The notes under the pieces are model-generated. The model searched no databases. It saw only the letters and a program-made list of their open reading frames with translations, and was not told the origin of the DNA. From contig OY978528.1 of NCBI GenBank assembly GCA_963854835.1, positions 51,866,508 through 51,930,507 on the forward strand: 64,000 nucleotides of DNA. Reading direction: 5' to 3'. Shown one piece after another: positions 13,386 through 26,357 of the stretch. The position numbers and the translations under genes are program-made. Within the stretch, counting starts at the first letter, position 1, and every line of letters starts with the position of its first letter. Origin of the DNA: Megamerina dolium (lineage: Eukaryota > Arthropoda > Insecta > Diptera > Megamerinidae).

Positions 13386-13782
13386 GTTAGGTTAGGTTAT
13401 GTGGCTGCCCTATCTCTCTGAGAGGACACACTTAGGCCAGAAATGACCATTGTGATACCACCGAGCTTCTCTTCCAATACTGTTGTGCGTGTTAAATTTG
13501 GACAGCATTAGAAGGGACCTACTTATATTAGCCAGTTCCGAACGGCGGAAACCTTGTGACATCACTTTAACTTAGTTTTGTCACAGGGCTCTTTTAAGAA
13601 GCATTTTCGGCAAATTGTTACTGCGGGAAAAACTGCCAATCCTTGCCGGCAGGTGCGTACCGTTCGAAAAAAATCTTTTCAATCTTTACAATATTAAATT
13701 TTGTTATGCTTCAGCCGGGGATTGAACCCGCGACCTACAGATCAGAAGGCCAATGCACTAACCACTGAGCTACGGCATCCAC
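13386..13782 (-). mobile_element. tRNA-derived SINE, type II tail
   Basis: This is a near full-length minus-strand copy. The tRNA-like head (A-box and B-box intact) is at the right and the tail at the left. The target duplication tctgatggtag is perfect, at 13375-13385 and 13783-13793. Its 3' part differs from type I copies: after the shared 'gaagctcgg' it has a ~70-bp segment ending in GCCACATA followed by CCTAA-type pentamers. The copy at 54446-54831 has the same tail. Confidence 0.9.
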
Positions 13783-13793
13783 TCTGATGGTAG

Positions 13794-16700
13794 ATTTGTT
13801 AGATTTAAGTTGACCAGATAAGACAACTATATACACAATAAGTTTAATTTTACTAACTATACTAAGTAAGACTTGAGTTTACGAGGCGACTTCTATTAAA
13901 AAAAAAAAACAGTTTCCTTCTGGTTCATTGTGAAAAATAAACTATAAGTTGCTCATGTAAGTCGTCAAGTTTTCGACTACATGCATTCGATGCATTCGGC
14001 AACTGTCAAATGACATGCAAGGTGCCATTCATCTGACAATAGAAAACAATGCCTATACAACGATGATAAGTTTGAACGAATTTAAAATTACAGAGCCGCC
14101 TTGCATACACTTCTACACGTATGACGAATTAATATCAATTCAATAATCAACTAATAAGGTTTATCAATTCAAAGATCAAGTGACCAAGTGAGGTTTCTAT
14201 TAGTTAAACAATCGGACATAGAGGAACTTTAGTGAGTTGAAGGCCCACACTTGCCCCTCTTTAAAAGAAGAATCTGGTTTCTTTTTTTGAGAGAGTTAAT
14301 TCAAAACTTAAGGATTGTGGGACAACGCAATTAAAGTTTTATTTATTAAAAAGAGATGCAAAGTTATATATCTCCGCCATTTTTGTCACAATGGGGTCTT
14401 TGGTTTGACTGAAGGTTGTCTCTTCACTAAGTTTCTTAATTTTATGATCAAATCGCAAAAAATGAAGATTTTTATTAAATGTGCGATATTGAAAAATCCA
14501 TTTCATTATTACTCCTTTACTTTTAGACTTAGCTACACACTTCAAAAGCGAAATTTTTATGATTTTTATAGGGTTTAAATTTTTTGATTAGGGGGATATA
14601 ATGAGAGGAACTGTATTAAATTTTTAGGGGTTCGTTCAATGGAAAATTAATAAAAAGCACTTATAATCCTCTCTGATACCTTTTCAATAACATCTGTACT
14701 ATGATAATAAAAAACGTTTTGGCGGTTCTAAGAAAAACCATTTTTCTGTCCTAGGAACCTTCTAACTAGTGGTGAAATTTTGAAACTTGTTTCATTTGTA
14801 TGGGAAGCAATCCACCTTAATGTATAGTATATTTTACAATAATACCTGTTTAATTTTACAATATAATATGCACATATATTTGTTAGCATAACAAAGTGAC
14901 ATGCCATATATCAAATGTACAATAATTACCGTTTCAAAAATGTTGGTACCTACATACGTAGTACTTTATTTGCTAATGTTATGCTTTCTAAGGGGTCAAC
15001 ATAATGTAATGTTTTGGAAAAAGATTGAATTGTAAACAAATATATGTCAAGTGAATACAGTACTGTACTAGGAAATTAGGAACGCCTCAATTTCGAAATT
15101 CACATGTATATGGTGTGAGCGCGAAATTTTACAAACCAATGTATTGAAGTCAATATAGAGCGTGTCACACAAAGAAAATTGGACAGAATAGAGTATATAC
15201 TCGTACTAATACGACGTAGATAATGAAAAAATATATAACCAGCTGTATACATAGTTAATAGTATGTGGAATACAAATAATAATAAAGACAAAAGCCCGAC
15301 GTTCAAATAACAACACCTTTTCATTCCATCAGGTTTAGAAGTTGTTGAAAACTGTAGATCATTATAAAAGTGCAAAGTGAATTTTAAGAATTATAAAATC
15401 ATGACTTTGGTGGGATTTGCAATTTATCAACACAATTGATATTGATAGAATTGATAAACATCCAAAGTAAATCACGTAAAGTGAAATAATCATTCTCTTT
15501 TAGACATATTTTTAACCAACTCCATAGTTTCGCCTTTTTCACGCACACTCCCATTCACAGTGTCCCTAAATATAGAATAGTGCTGAAATAAACGGTCGTT
15601 TTGTATACATTTCACTGAGCCTTCACTCTGGATGAAGCATCGTTTCGACGAACGACTTCTTCAATAAGAATTTGAAGCGGAAAAAGTGTTGCATCATTCA
15701 CCTTTAGTAAAACCTTTCTATGAATTAAAAATATAAGGCATTTTTACTTATCACTTTGTATAATAATTAATCTGAGATCAAAATTTAAGGTGATATATAT
15801 AAATGAGCCTCTTGATATTATAATTAGAGAAGTATGTACATATATTGATAATAACCGTATTATATACGACACTCGTACTTAGTTAGCATCGAAAAATAAA
15901 TGGTTAAACTACAAAAAACTTGTCGAACTTAGCGTTTAAAAATTTCGACGTTAAGTAACTTATCACAATCAATTTTAATAATTTTCTCGTCTGTATAAGG
16001 ATGTTCTTATCTAAGAAGAAAATGAAAAATTTTGCAACAAAGCTATTTCACTATTTTTGAAACATTTTATCAATAAAATAATCCGAATTTGTTCTATTTG
16101 AAATTTATATAAACAATAAAGAAGATCAAATCAACTCTGTTTAGGATGATAACGGGTTTTCAAATAAAAGACAACCAATAATGGCATTCGTAGCATGCTT
16201 CGAAAATCGTAGGTAGAAAATAATAATTCTTGAAAAAAAGTTGATATATAAGGATATTAATTTTGGGATTCTCTAAAAAACTACTTAAGGACAAATTGTG
16301 TTTATAATTACCATTTAATCGAATCAATGGTTTGTGGTAATCCAAAAAATCCAAAGAAGTAAAATTTCACAAATATTTATAAAATATTTTGAAGCCTCTT
16401 AAAAACTTTTTATGCAGACTAAATTCTCTTTTGTCGTATTTTCTTAAACAAAAATTTTTTTAAGTAAGAGCTAGTTTCCTTTTTCGTAAGTAAGTGCAAT
16501 TAAGAGATTCTCTTTCACTTTTTGATTAATGATTTTCAAATGATTTAATTGACAGTTGACAGTTGAGCACATTTTTGTTTTATGTCGCTTGCATTTTTAT
16601 TTTTCTATTGTTATTATTTTTAAATAACATTTATATAGTATTCAATTTCATAATTTTCCGTATAGGAAATTCACTAAATCACAATTTATTTAACCACTTG

Positions 16701-17650
16701 CATTTGTGTATGCATAATATTTTCTTGCCGTTTTGACTTGCACAAACAATTGAATTTAATTGCATTTCATTTTTATGTTAAAAAAACATTTCAAAAACAG
16801 GTAAATAATAAAGATATTGGTATATAAAAAAAAAAAAAAGAAATTATTAAAATTCTTCATAAGTCGTTCTTAAACAATTTTGAAGACAACACAAACCACA
16901 TTACACCAAACGGTTACCATATACCTACACGATAAAAATGCGACTCTCACAATGAACGACTTGAAGAAAACTAAAAATTCCATACAAAACTCAATAACTT
17001 ATCCAACAATGATGACAGTCTGTATAGGTATGTACATACCATATGAATATATTTACATGTGTATGTATGGATTAGTACATAGTATATACGATACATACTT
17101 ATATGTGATATGAAACACGTTAACTGACTCTGCAGAGTTAAAAGAGAAGTAAAAAAACACAACATAACAAAAATATTGAAGAATAGAAAGAAAATGAAAT
17201 GCTGAAATTTGAATGCATAAGCTATGGTTGCGATTAAATGCTGTAAAAGACGTGCTTCATTCGTGAATTGAAATGAAGAAGTAGTAGTAGCAAAAGTAGC
17301 CACCACAGCAGAAGTAGTAGTGGTAGCAGTGTTAGCAGCAGCGGCAGCCTCAGCATTAAATATGCAGGCACTACATTTACTGCTAGAAGAAGCAACACCA
17401 AGAATGACATCAATAAGAACAACCAGAACGGTAGCCGCGAAAGTATCTCAAAGAACAACCAAATGGATAAAGAACTTAGAAAATGAGGAACAAGAAAAAT
17501 ACTCGTACAACAAAAATGAAGAGAAATTAATAATGCAATAACCGCCGAGGAAGACTTGTTAATTCGAAAGGAGGTGACACTAAATGAACACTGTGAACAC
17601 ACAGAGATGTGTTGTATGTAGAAAAGAACCAAATGATCGTGCTAATATTA
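13794..17650. other. AT-rich stretch with a triplet-rich tract
   Basis: No gene was recognised. From 17279 to 17350 there is an imperfect GTA/GCA triplet tract. It opens frames of about 90 codons on the plus strand and 130 on the minus strand by composition alone; no ATG or splice context supports coding. The rest is AT-rich without recognisable repeats. Confidence 0.45.
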
Positions 17651-17770
17651 TAACGGGTGTTTTTTTTTTAGAGTGAAGAAGCTTCCGACAGGGATAAAAC
17701 GGTATAGTAATTATCAAATCTGGTAACCCAAAAGTCATTTGTACTCAGTAACGTTTGTAATTTCATTATT

Positions 17771-17890
17771 ATGGAAAGATTGAGACCGCAACAACGCTTG
17801 CTAATATTGAAAATTTATTACGATTACATAGCCTACTCGCTAAAAAAACGCAGTCCTTTGTCAGCATATTCAAAAAAATTTTCCATATGA
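17771..17890 (+). pseudogene. Transposase N-terminus remnant
   Basis: The frame opens with ATG at 17771 and reads MERLRPQQRLLILKIYYDY, then degenerates and stops near 17888. Family members carry a helix-turn-helix region here and continue to about 340 residues with a DDE/D core. The core is absent from this copy. The position 120 bp inside the left TIR is normal for a transposase start. Confidence 0.6.
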
Positions 17891-17954
17891 AAAAATATTG
17901 CATAAATTTTAAGCTCTACAATAGCAACTAAACGTGTGTGACTTTTTTAAAATC

Positions 17955-18010
17955 TGTTCAAAGATCGAACAAGGTTGATTGAAATAGAATTAAACGTTCA
18001 CAAAATAAAT
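17955..18010 (+). repeat. Family A repeat, terminal fragment
   Basis: It matches the outer end of the family A repeat (gatcgaaca, ggttgatt, a variant of aatttaacgttcacaaa) seen at 26061 on the minus strand and in variant form at 54905-54960. Only the last ~55 bp is present, inside the TIR element at 17653-19135. Confidence 0.6.
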
Positions 18011-18710
18011 ATATTAATTAATAGTTTTATGAAAATATTTTCTCATTCGATTGTTGAACTTTCATGCAAACATGTAAAAAATAAAATATAAACTGTTTAT
18101 GAACTGTTCAAAAGGCTGGCAATACTTAACCTTTTTTCGGACCGTTTAGCTTTTTTATGGCGTTCATTTTTCGTTTACTTTTGTTTTTCCACGCAAACAC
18201 TTGTGTTTCGACAAACTTGAATTCTTCGTTAAGGGAAGAAAAACGAGTGCATAGTTTGTATATTTTGTCTTCGAACTAGAGTTTGCCAGAAAGACAAGTT
18301 TCCGAGTGGAAAATCAAATGAATTTATCAAATATTATGAAAACGGAATATAGTCAAAATAAAAATAGTAAAATAGTTCGAACTTAAAAATAGTATTGATC
18401 TTTTTGACAAAATTTCATTCCCAAAATTTGTCAAAAAGTCGATGCAAAATTTATGTTGGAACTTAATTTTCACTATGTCACGGTGGCTCTTGTTTTCAAA
18501 GTAATCAAAATAATTGTGCTGCATTAAATTTCAATTGATTTCATAATAGATACCGCACTGAATAATTTGATAAAAACAGCAACTATATACGCTGAGAATG
18601 TATGTTTTTGGAACGACAATCATAGAAGTGTACTGGGAAAAATAATTGAGTTAATAGAAAAAGTATCATCGAAAAATCGGCAAAAATGAAAACAATCAAG
18701 TGGGGCAAAA

Positions 18711-19000
18711 ATGGCATTCCTGATAAAGGATATACAACATAATAACTTCTGGGCCTTCAAGAATTACATAAGGATGGCCGATGTGAAATACCAGACCATC
18801 CAGCGGCTCATTGAAAGTGATATAAAAAAAGAGTGAAACGCCAATTGGCGGTTGCAATACCACCAGATCAACAACTGGCAGTACTGGTGTCAATAGATGT
18901 CAACTCTTTCCTATATTGGCTTCAAAGGACTGAAGTTTTGCCCGGATATAATGTTTTGCTATATCGCTATATCAGAAAATTGCTGTTGCATAGCATCTAG
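18711..19000 (+). pseudogene. Unrecognised coding remnant, two frames
   Basis: Frame 1 runs from ATG at 18711 for 41 codons (MAFLIKDIQHNNFWAFKNYI…) to a stop at 18834. A second frame overlaps from 18833 for 55 codons (…KRQLAVAIPPDQQLAVLV…) to a stop at 18998. Together they read like one protein broken by a stop and a one-base shift. I do not recognise the family. It lies inside a TIR-bounded Tc1/mariner-like element but does not resemble its transposase, so it may be captured host or other-TE sequence. Composition is less AT-rich than the flanks. Confidence 0.35.
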
Positions 19001-19137
19001 GGCCTGTTCCCGTTTTTCCCGATTAGAATAACTTGGATTTTTTGTATCCCAAAAGCGTTTATTAATTTGTTCAGAATATTACATTTTATATTTTTGTTCA
19101 AATTTGAAAGTGCTTTACTCTAAAAAAACACCCTGTG

Positions 19138-21400
19138 GAACTGCGTAAATGAGTAAGTGTGTGTGTGTGTACATTGAATCGGCGCAAAGATGTGCTATTG
19201 TTGTTGTTATCTTAGATTCAAATGGATCTAATAGGAACGAAAAAAAGAAAAGAAATGAAGTTGAAATTTGTGAATTTTATTTATCATATAAATATTATTG
19301 GAGAAGAACACTGAGCTCTGTTGTTTATAGTTTAGTTCCTTCTACAATACATTTACCTCAGCTCTTTTTGAAGTTCCTCTTGCATTAAAAAATTATACTC
19401 ATATGAATCATTTAAATATGTACATGGCATAACATCTCTAGGGGGTTTGTTTTCAAAATTTTGGGAAAAATGATGGAAATAAGGACGAGCAAAGAAATAA
19501 AAACTTCGATCATTGTTTCTCGTACCACCTGGAGTTATTTACCAAAAGAGTTACTGCTCATGTGGGCGTTTTCTGCACTGAAATTATTGGTGAATATATT
19601 TTGGGAAGTGGCAGCGGTCAAATTTTAATAAAATAGAAAAATTGTAAATTACTATTTATGGAGTAAGATCCCAATGCAAGTACCTAATGCAACGCCATGA
19701 AAAAGCTGTCGATAGCTTTTTGAATATTTCTTTTAAAGAATGTAATAATAATGCGGTAATAATAAATTTATGCAGCATTTACTTTATAGATCTTACCACT
19801 TATGAAGATTTTTATTCGTATTACTGATACTTGTACGATACATGTACAATATATTTGAAGAAAGCAATTACAGACTAACGACCCAAATTGAAATAAATAA
19901 GAGGACGCAAAAATATACATATATGCAATAATTGAAACGTAACAATATTAATACGAATAAGAATCCACGATTAATACAATATAACATTAGGCAGAAGTGT
20001 GTATGTTTCAACGATGAGAACATCTTTAATGGAACGGATAATGCACACTACGTTGGTAGATGAGCATGCATAGATATATTCAACATACGTATTATATGGG
20101 TACGATCTTACGGAATGTGAATGGTATTTACGTGTACATACTCAAACAAATTCATTGCATAGTAATAATAATTTTTGCATTTTATTGCTGATTTTTATGG
20201 TAGTGCAAACACCAATACATATAAAAAAAGGAAAATGGAATTATATTGAAGTACACTGTAAAAAAAGATAATTTCATTTTGTACAAAGTTATCTGTAATG
20301 AAAAAACTAAATTACTCCAAATGATCTTTAAGTCTATCTTGATCCTTCCAATAATTATCCAAATTTATGTGAAGATCACTTGTAGACAGTTTTAATGAAG
20401 CCTCCAATGGTCAGAACAATAATAAAAATAGAACACAAACCGATTTTTCTCAGTGCTCTCAATCCACAAATCATTCGTTCGACAACAACAAAATCTACTT
20501 TGAAGATAACTGTCGCGATGTTTACCAACAAAGCATACGAAAATGTTGTTGCCCTGACTTTATTAATCACAAAAAAGAAATATAAGAAATGAAAAAAAAA
20601 AGGACAAAATTGTTTGTGCATGTCGTACTTCTCTGTACACAGTGCTGTGAGTGCATATGAGAATGCACAGCCTATGCCTAAGTGCATTTACAAAAGCAAA
20701 AGTGCTTCAAGTACATGGTTTGCAACATATGCATATGTATGCATACGTATATACAATATATAAATGAGGTTGAAACTGGAGAGAAATGGAGATGTTACTG
20801 ATTTTGATGATGATGATGGGATAATTATGTTATTGAGCCACTGTAAATTTAACAAATATGTATACTACAATACTTGATTACAAATTGTGTTTGCATGGTT
20901 GGCTATTCATATACATACATATGTATATGAGTACATACTTATTTGTATACACTATTAGCACCATAACTGATCAGTCAGTCACACAATGCATGTCGCATGT
21001 GTAGTATCAATGCACATATGCATTTCTTCAATGCGTTCGCATATTATTTTTGTATTCAATTTGCTGATATCGTTCATTTTAATCGGTTTATGTTGAATTA
21101 AAGTGTGCGTGAATATATGTACATAAGTATGTTTAAATATATTTTACGATTATTGCACCCATTTCATTTTTCTGTTTTACTTTTTTGCAATATTTAAGAG
21201 ATATGTCTTTTTACATGAAATTCCACCAGCCTCAATAATGTAGAGAGCACAGAATGAGTACAACCATATACATACATAATTTTGAACTTTACTTTTCTGA
21301 AATGTGACTTATTAATTTCCCTACACACAGATATACATACATATGTGTTTATGTATATACTGAATATATTCAAAAGTTCTGGTACGCGATTAAGCGCTGG
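19138..21400. other. AT-rich spacer
   Basis: Only simple repeats were recognised, such as a short (GT)7 run near 19158-19171 and clustered TACATATGTAT-like words near 20720-20940. Confidence 0.45.
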
Positions 21401-21420
21401 TACCGTTGTAACAGCAGACC

Positions 21421-21555
21421 GACATTCGGATATTGAGAGATACCGTGATTCTGCTTACGGAAGCACTGAAGCAAAAATGGAACAAAATTTCTGCCAAACT
21501 GCATAGAAGAATGATAGAGAACATGTTTGATCATCACGTAAGTCTTGGAATTTAG
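21421..21555 (+). pseudogene. Tc1-like transposase C-terminal remnant
   Basis: A 44-codon frame (…LTEALKQKWNKISAKLHRR…) has the layout of the C-terminal tail of Tc1-type transposases, where a 'W..I' segment precedes a 'lv.SM..R' helix and a short end. It is short and no catalytic residues are included, so the call is tentative. Confidence 0.4.
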
Positions 21556-21799
21556 TCCGAGAGTTCACCATTTGGAATCTGTGGTGATATGGTGAGGAGT
21601 CGAGATCAAGCTTTGAAAAAGTTGACCAGGTCCTTGAACATAACATTGTTAACGAACAAGCTATGAACCATTCAGGAAGACAAAACGATCTATGAGTGGC
21701 TAAAAAATAATTTACCTAGTGAAGTCATAAATATTGGTATACAGAGAAATCGACGCCAAGTGAAAACGAAATAATATTTTTCAAACCTACAAATCTTAG

Positions 21800-22400
21800 A
21801 ACAACTTATTCGAAATGACCTCCATTTGCCTTCCAGCACGACTTGAGACGATCTGCTCACTCATCGATCGCGACACGCACTTTATGCATGGGGAAATTGT
21901 CCACTGCTCGCTTCAACGATTCAATATTTTGGTGTCGAGTAGAGCAATACGTAATCCAACGGGCTGAGGTCTGGACTACCAGCTGGCCAATCATCCGTTG
22001 ATATGAAGTTCGGAATGTTTTTTTTTTAGCCACAGTTGAGTCCTTTTTTCTTTGGATCCTCGGGATGAGTTGGGATGGTTCTCTGGATGACGATCGTTCT
22101 CTTTTTCGAACGATTCTTCTACGGTGAAGATTTTCTCGTCAGTAAACTGAATTTGTCTGTGGTTTTCTGTTTACGCAGCGGTTTTCGGTCGATTCGTTTC
22201 TTCACGGCTTTGATCGCTTTCGGAGTTCTCACAATACGCGGACAGCCGGATTTATGACGGTCTCGTACTCCACCAGTATCCTTAAATAAATTCACAGCAC
22301 GATACACAAAATTGCGAGTGATTCCAAGCGGTCGAAACGTCCGAAAGATATCGCCTTTTCCCATGCTGCATTTTAGTAGGCCAACTACAACAATACGATT
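21800..22400 (-). pseudogene. Tc1/mariner transposase remnant (HTH plus C-terminal pieces)
   Basis: On the minus strand, 22364-22119 encodes a DNA-binding region with 'RDRHKSGCPRIVRTPKAIKA' and then 'IDRKPLRKQK', the bipartite HTH with the GRPR-like hinge of Tc1/mariner transposases. Further left, about 22015-21950 encodes ISTDDWPAGSPDLSPLDY, the third catalytic aspartate neighbourhood (SPDLsPlDY). The middle, with the first two acidic residues, is missing or scrambled, so this is an inactive, internally deleted copy. Confidence 0.75.
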
Positions 22401-22979
22401 TTCGATGCCGCCCTATTCCATGATTGTCAACAATTGATGCCAAAAACTTTTTACGTGGCAATGAAGCATAAATGTCAGCTGTCAAATCGCAGTCAAGATG
22501 AAATGGATGCGTCCAATATTGCATTCTTAATGAATGCGTTTAGTTGCGTACCAATATTTATGACTTGACTGGTATATTATTCTTTTATCTAGCAATCGCA
22601 ACTGATTTTTTTTTCGATTTCGGCCGAATATAGAATGTTATGACAGTCGTCCCAGTCGCCTCTACCACTGGGACTCCACCTCGCATTGATGCAATGAATT
22701 CAGAGTCACCCTATGCGTACTAGAGCTCAAACCATCGAGCAGGTGACTCACATGCCCATCAAATGAGCGTAAGCCACCCCGTATGCTACACGAGGGAGGG
22801 GCAAGCTGCATTAAATTGTTGTTGGAGTGTGATGGAAGGTGACAGGAAAGAAGAAATTGCTCACGCACTTTTAGCATTCGCGTTTCTTGATGTAGGTGGT
22901 CTCATGCACCATCTAATGGAATCCAATTGAGGCAATTGAGGTGTTCATGCAAGCTCCCTCACTAGCGGAATGGTTAGTA

Positions 22980-23210
22980 GCGTACACTCTGAACATCTCT
23001 TGAATACTCTGATTTGTAAGATTTGGTCTGATAAGGTGGTGGAGTATGGTGTAATAATGAGAGAAAAGGGATTGTATTCTGTGGCCAGTGGTGGACGCCT
23101 AAAAAGGGGAAGACTCAACTTCAAGCGGAAGAATCAAACATTGGAAAACTTGTTAATGTTTGGAATGTACAGCTGGGGTCAATGAGTCAAAACGCGGAGC
23201 ATAAGAAGTG
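22980..23210 (+). pseudogene. RTE-type LINE C-terminal remnant
   Basis: The frame contains 'YSVASGGRLKRGRLNFKRKN' followed by TLENLLMFGMYSW. This lines up with the C-terminal tail of the RTE copy at 47698-48826 (YSEPAGGRRIRGRPNLRWKD, then LENLTAIGISNW). It is a diverged, 5'-truncated remnant. No reverse transcriptase motif is included. Confidence 0.6.
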
Positions 23211-23239
23211 GTCTGATTAGAAGGGTTTATTTTGCACTA

Positions 23240-24390
23240 CTTATCACCAAAAATACTTAGATCATTTTCTTATGCACGAGGTGCATTGTATATTAACAGA
23301 CCCTTATGCACTGCGATCAGACTTGATTTATTGTGCGGTATTTCGGGTAACCCTAAATTTTTAGGCTCTTAATAAATTTCTGCCCTATGTGGGGTTCATT
23401 ATTCCACAATTTATATGGAGGCACTGTACTATCACCAAAGTGGATTAGTTTTTCTCTGCCAAGAGCTTGACATTAACAGAGAATATGCTATGAGCTTTCG
23501 GCGTCTAAGTTGCAGAATCTGCAGACATCAGTGTCAGATAGATCTAACTTGTTTAAGTGGTATCTGGTGGAGGCTGCAGTGGCCTGTGAAATAACCACAA
23601 AGAATACGTAGGTGAGCTCTACCAAACGTGAGTATCTTTTTAGATATCCCTGTATTTGGGATGAGGAACTGGTTTGCTTGACGATGCCCTATACTGTTGA
23701 GCCAGTGTTCTGCACATTTCTTTTCCTCCGATTTCCTGATATCCTCTTTGACGTGGCGTCTTGCCAAACCACAGAAGGGTTCAGGGCCGATGAGGGGCTT
23801 TTCAGCGCCCTTTTTGGATATTCATCAGCTATTTCGTTCCCCACGTGTCCTTCATGGGCCGGTATCCACCTTAATACTACAGACTTTAGATTTCCTAGAC
23901 ATTCATCTAATTATATAGAGGTGTTTCTGAAAAATTGAAGAGCTTTTAAAGCTGCTGGCTATCTGATAATATATAAATGTGGGATCCTTGCATCCATCTT
24001 CGAAGACACTCCCGCACACATATGTCAATGGCATGATTTTCCTCTAGTAAAATTGTTGGATAAAAACCCATTAGGAATGATCGTCTGAATTTGGGGTTAT
24101 AAATACTCGTCCTGGTTCCACCATTTTCCAGCTTCTCCATGCTTCTCTTTCGCTTATAACGATTTCGAAGTGGCGGAATTATGATATTTTTGAGGCCAGT
24201 GTGTCCTCGCTAAACATACTGGGTCTATTGGCAGAGTTTTCTAAAACTTTTAAGCGCCCGGTTAGATCTCCACTTTTGTATCTGGAGATACCTTGCAACC
24301 TTAAAGCTGAGAGGCAGACTTCCTTTTCAATTTGGATAGGAAGTGGAGGGATGCGAAGAAGTACTCCCATAGCATCGATAGAACAAGTTT
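23240..24390 (-). pseudogene. RNase H-bearing LINE fragment (I/R1/jockey group)
   Basis: Reading the minus strand from 24390 downward: a thumb-like piece (IPPLPIQIEKEVCLSALRLQ), then an RNase H part (HAIDICVRECLRR, IYILSDSQ), then EGHVGNEIADEYPKRAL, then the C-terminal stretch ending in ILCGYFTGHCSLHQI and a CRFC motif. This order (RT end, RNase H, zinc-binding tail) is characteristic of insect LINEs with RNase H. Several stops and frame shifts break the frame. The 5' four-fifths of the element is absent. Confidence 0.8.
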
Positions 24391-26060
24391 TTATTGGTGG
24401 TGGTGTATACTATTTTCAATGACCAGAATGGCATATGTATTTTGATCACGCTGAAAGTAAATGATGGTTATTTGCATTTATTTTGTTGTTTATTTGTAAC
24501 AATGTCCCAGAACTTTTTAAAGTACTTCGTATACATAATTCACTGTGCAGATCTTTCAATACGTATATCTAAATTATGTTTATTATTTAGTTTATAAGTA
24601 AGTTTCTTTGCAGTATGTATAGTACAATTATTGAATAAAATAAAGTGGAAGAATGTGGCTAAGTATTTATGCGGGCTGCCTATTTTACATATTATTGCTC
24701 AATAAAGATGGAATACGTGTGTGGCGTACGCTCAGATATTTAAATAAGAATAAAGTTGAACGTATCCTTTATATTTTTAGAGTACATTACATGCACTCAA
24801 AGCGAGTTCATATGATCCAACTTGTACTTTCATAAATAAACATCAATTACTTGTAAATAACGAGATAGAAAAATGTTGTCCACTAGGTTTTCACCAACTC
24901 AATTTATGTCGCCTGTAAATAAAAATAACTATCACAACAAGTAACGCCCCTTGATGTTGTTTTTATATTATCAGTTTTCATTTTTGTTTTCGGAAATTTA
25001 AAGGATGAGTTTATTGAATTAAGAAAAAAGTATTAATGTTCGTAGCACATAACAAACAGTTGGAGAAAATATAAATTCTTGTTTGCCGCGTCAAGTTCAA
25101 TTTTTTTATACATATATCGTCAAACGTTTGGTTGTAAGCCGAGGTTTCGTACTGTTTCTTTCTGTTTAGTGTGTGTGTGTGTGCAGTATTTGTATATACA
25201 TACGAATATTTATGTAGAGAAGAGAAGTTGTCATGCGAGTTTCAACAAGTACTCGTAAAAAAGAAGAATTGTACAAATCAAACAAAACCACAAAACTAAC
25301 CAACAGTGAGTCAATAAAACTTGTAAAAAATCAAAACAAAATATGAAAATATGAGGGAAAAACGAACCAAATATCAACAAGTAAGAGAAAAAGAAAGAGC
25401 ACAAATTGCAATGAATAAGAGAAAAACAACATTTTTATGTTGTTTATTTTTATGTTTTTGTTTTCCACTTATTTGCTGCATTCCAAGAGAATTAAATACA
25501 CATTGATCACAGTTGCCGTTGTGGTAAAATTGTATCAAATTGGGCACATTACTTTCGGTTTGGTACGGAAGTGCAAATAGAAAATGGTACATTTTTCTAC
25601 CAGCACCTTATAGTAGCTGCATTATTTTGCACGCGAGTAGCAAAAGAAGAAGAAAGAAGTGATTAAAGGGAATTTATAAGTGAATAAAAGGGAAATTATA
25701 AGCGATTTGGTGTTCTTTTGCAACTCACTTACAATGGAATGTAGTTAGTGAAAATGTTTTAGAAAAAATTTCAAATTTATAATGAAACTCACGCAAACTT
25801 AAGTCAAAGCATTAAAATATGGCAACGCTTATATAGAAATAGTCACTATAGTGAATATGGGTACTGGTATACCATGTGAATTTCGGGAATTTTCAAGTCG
25901 GCACTATGTCAAAAATCTATTAAGAATTTCGATTAATAGAAAAGTGGCTGCACGCGCTTCACTTTAAGTTTTTGCTTATTGTGGGTTTTTTTATACATGC
26001 AGATGTAGATAAAAGAACAGATGCGAGAAAATATTGGCAAAAGTAGAGTTAATTAAAGGT
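24391..26060. other. AT-rich spacer
   Basis: No recognised gene or element. The stretch 25100-25320 has a (GT)7 run and an A-rich, C-containing segment with GTGAGT that resembles a fly 5' leader, but nothing confirms a transcript. Confidence 0.45.
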
Positions 26061-26357
26061 ATTGTTACGTTTTTAGTTTGTGAACGTTAAATTCTATTTG
26101 AATCAACCCTGTTCGATCATTGGATTCTCTTAATAATAATTGCAACACTTATTTCGTACGTGTATACAACAACAATTTATTTAATAAACTATTTACAATC
26201 GCTTTTTAATTTAACTTGCTATCGTGTGATGTTGTCTCAATCACTTGACGCTGTTATGTTGCCTCTATCACTTTCAAAGTCGAATTGATTTATTTATCAA
26301 CAACTGGCCCTATTTACAATCTGTGGCAACACTCCATAATCTTCCTTTATCGTAGTT
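26061..26357 (-). repeat. Family A repeat, left arm of an inverted pair
   Basis: On the minus strand this runs from 'acgataaaggaagatt' near 26357, through 'gttgccacag' and a TATA-less variant of the promoter-like block, to the outer end near 26061 (…aaaacgtaacaat). It is the inverse complement of 26358-26605, so the two copies meet head to head. Other copies are at 32683-32966, 38755-38945 and 54305-54974. LTR or DNA-element nature is unresolved. Confidence 0.75.

Larger units (their letters stand above)
17653..19135 (+). mobile_element. Tc1/mariner-superfamily element with TIRs and a foreign interior
   Basis: The ends are inverse complements: left ACGGGTG followed by a T-run and AGAGTGAAG, right CTTTACTC, TAAAAAAA, CACCCTGT, about 22 bp with a few mismatches. 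Just inside the left end an ORF starts MERLRPQQRLLILKIYY, the typical N-terminus of IS630-like insect transposases, and stops after about 37 codons. The interior does not continue the transposase: it holds a family A fragment and an unrecognised ORF pair (18711-19000). A TA precedes the left end, but no clean TA follows the right end. Confidence 0.65.

Noticed and set aside
17234..17632. Overlapping frames of ~90 (+) and 132 (-) codons
   Set aside because: Driven by GTA/GCA triplet composition. The plus frame has no upstream ATG, and neither strand shows a family match.
25100..25320. Fly-like 5' leader with GTGAGT
   Set aside because: A-rich leaders are common by chance in this composition, and no coding exon or core promoter could be tied to it.
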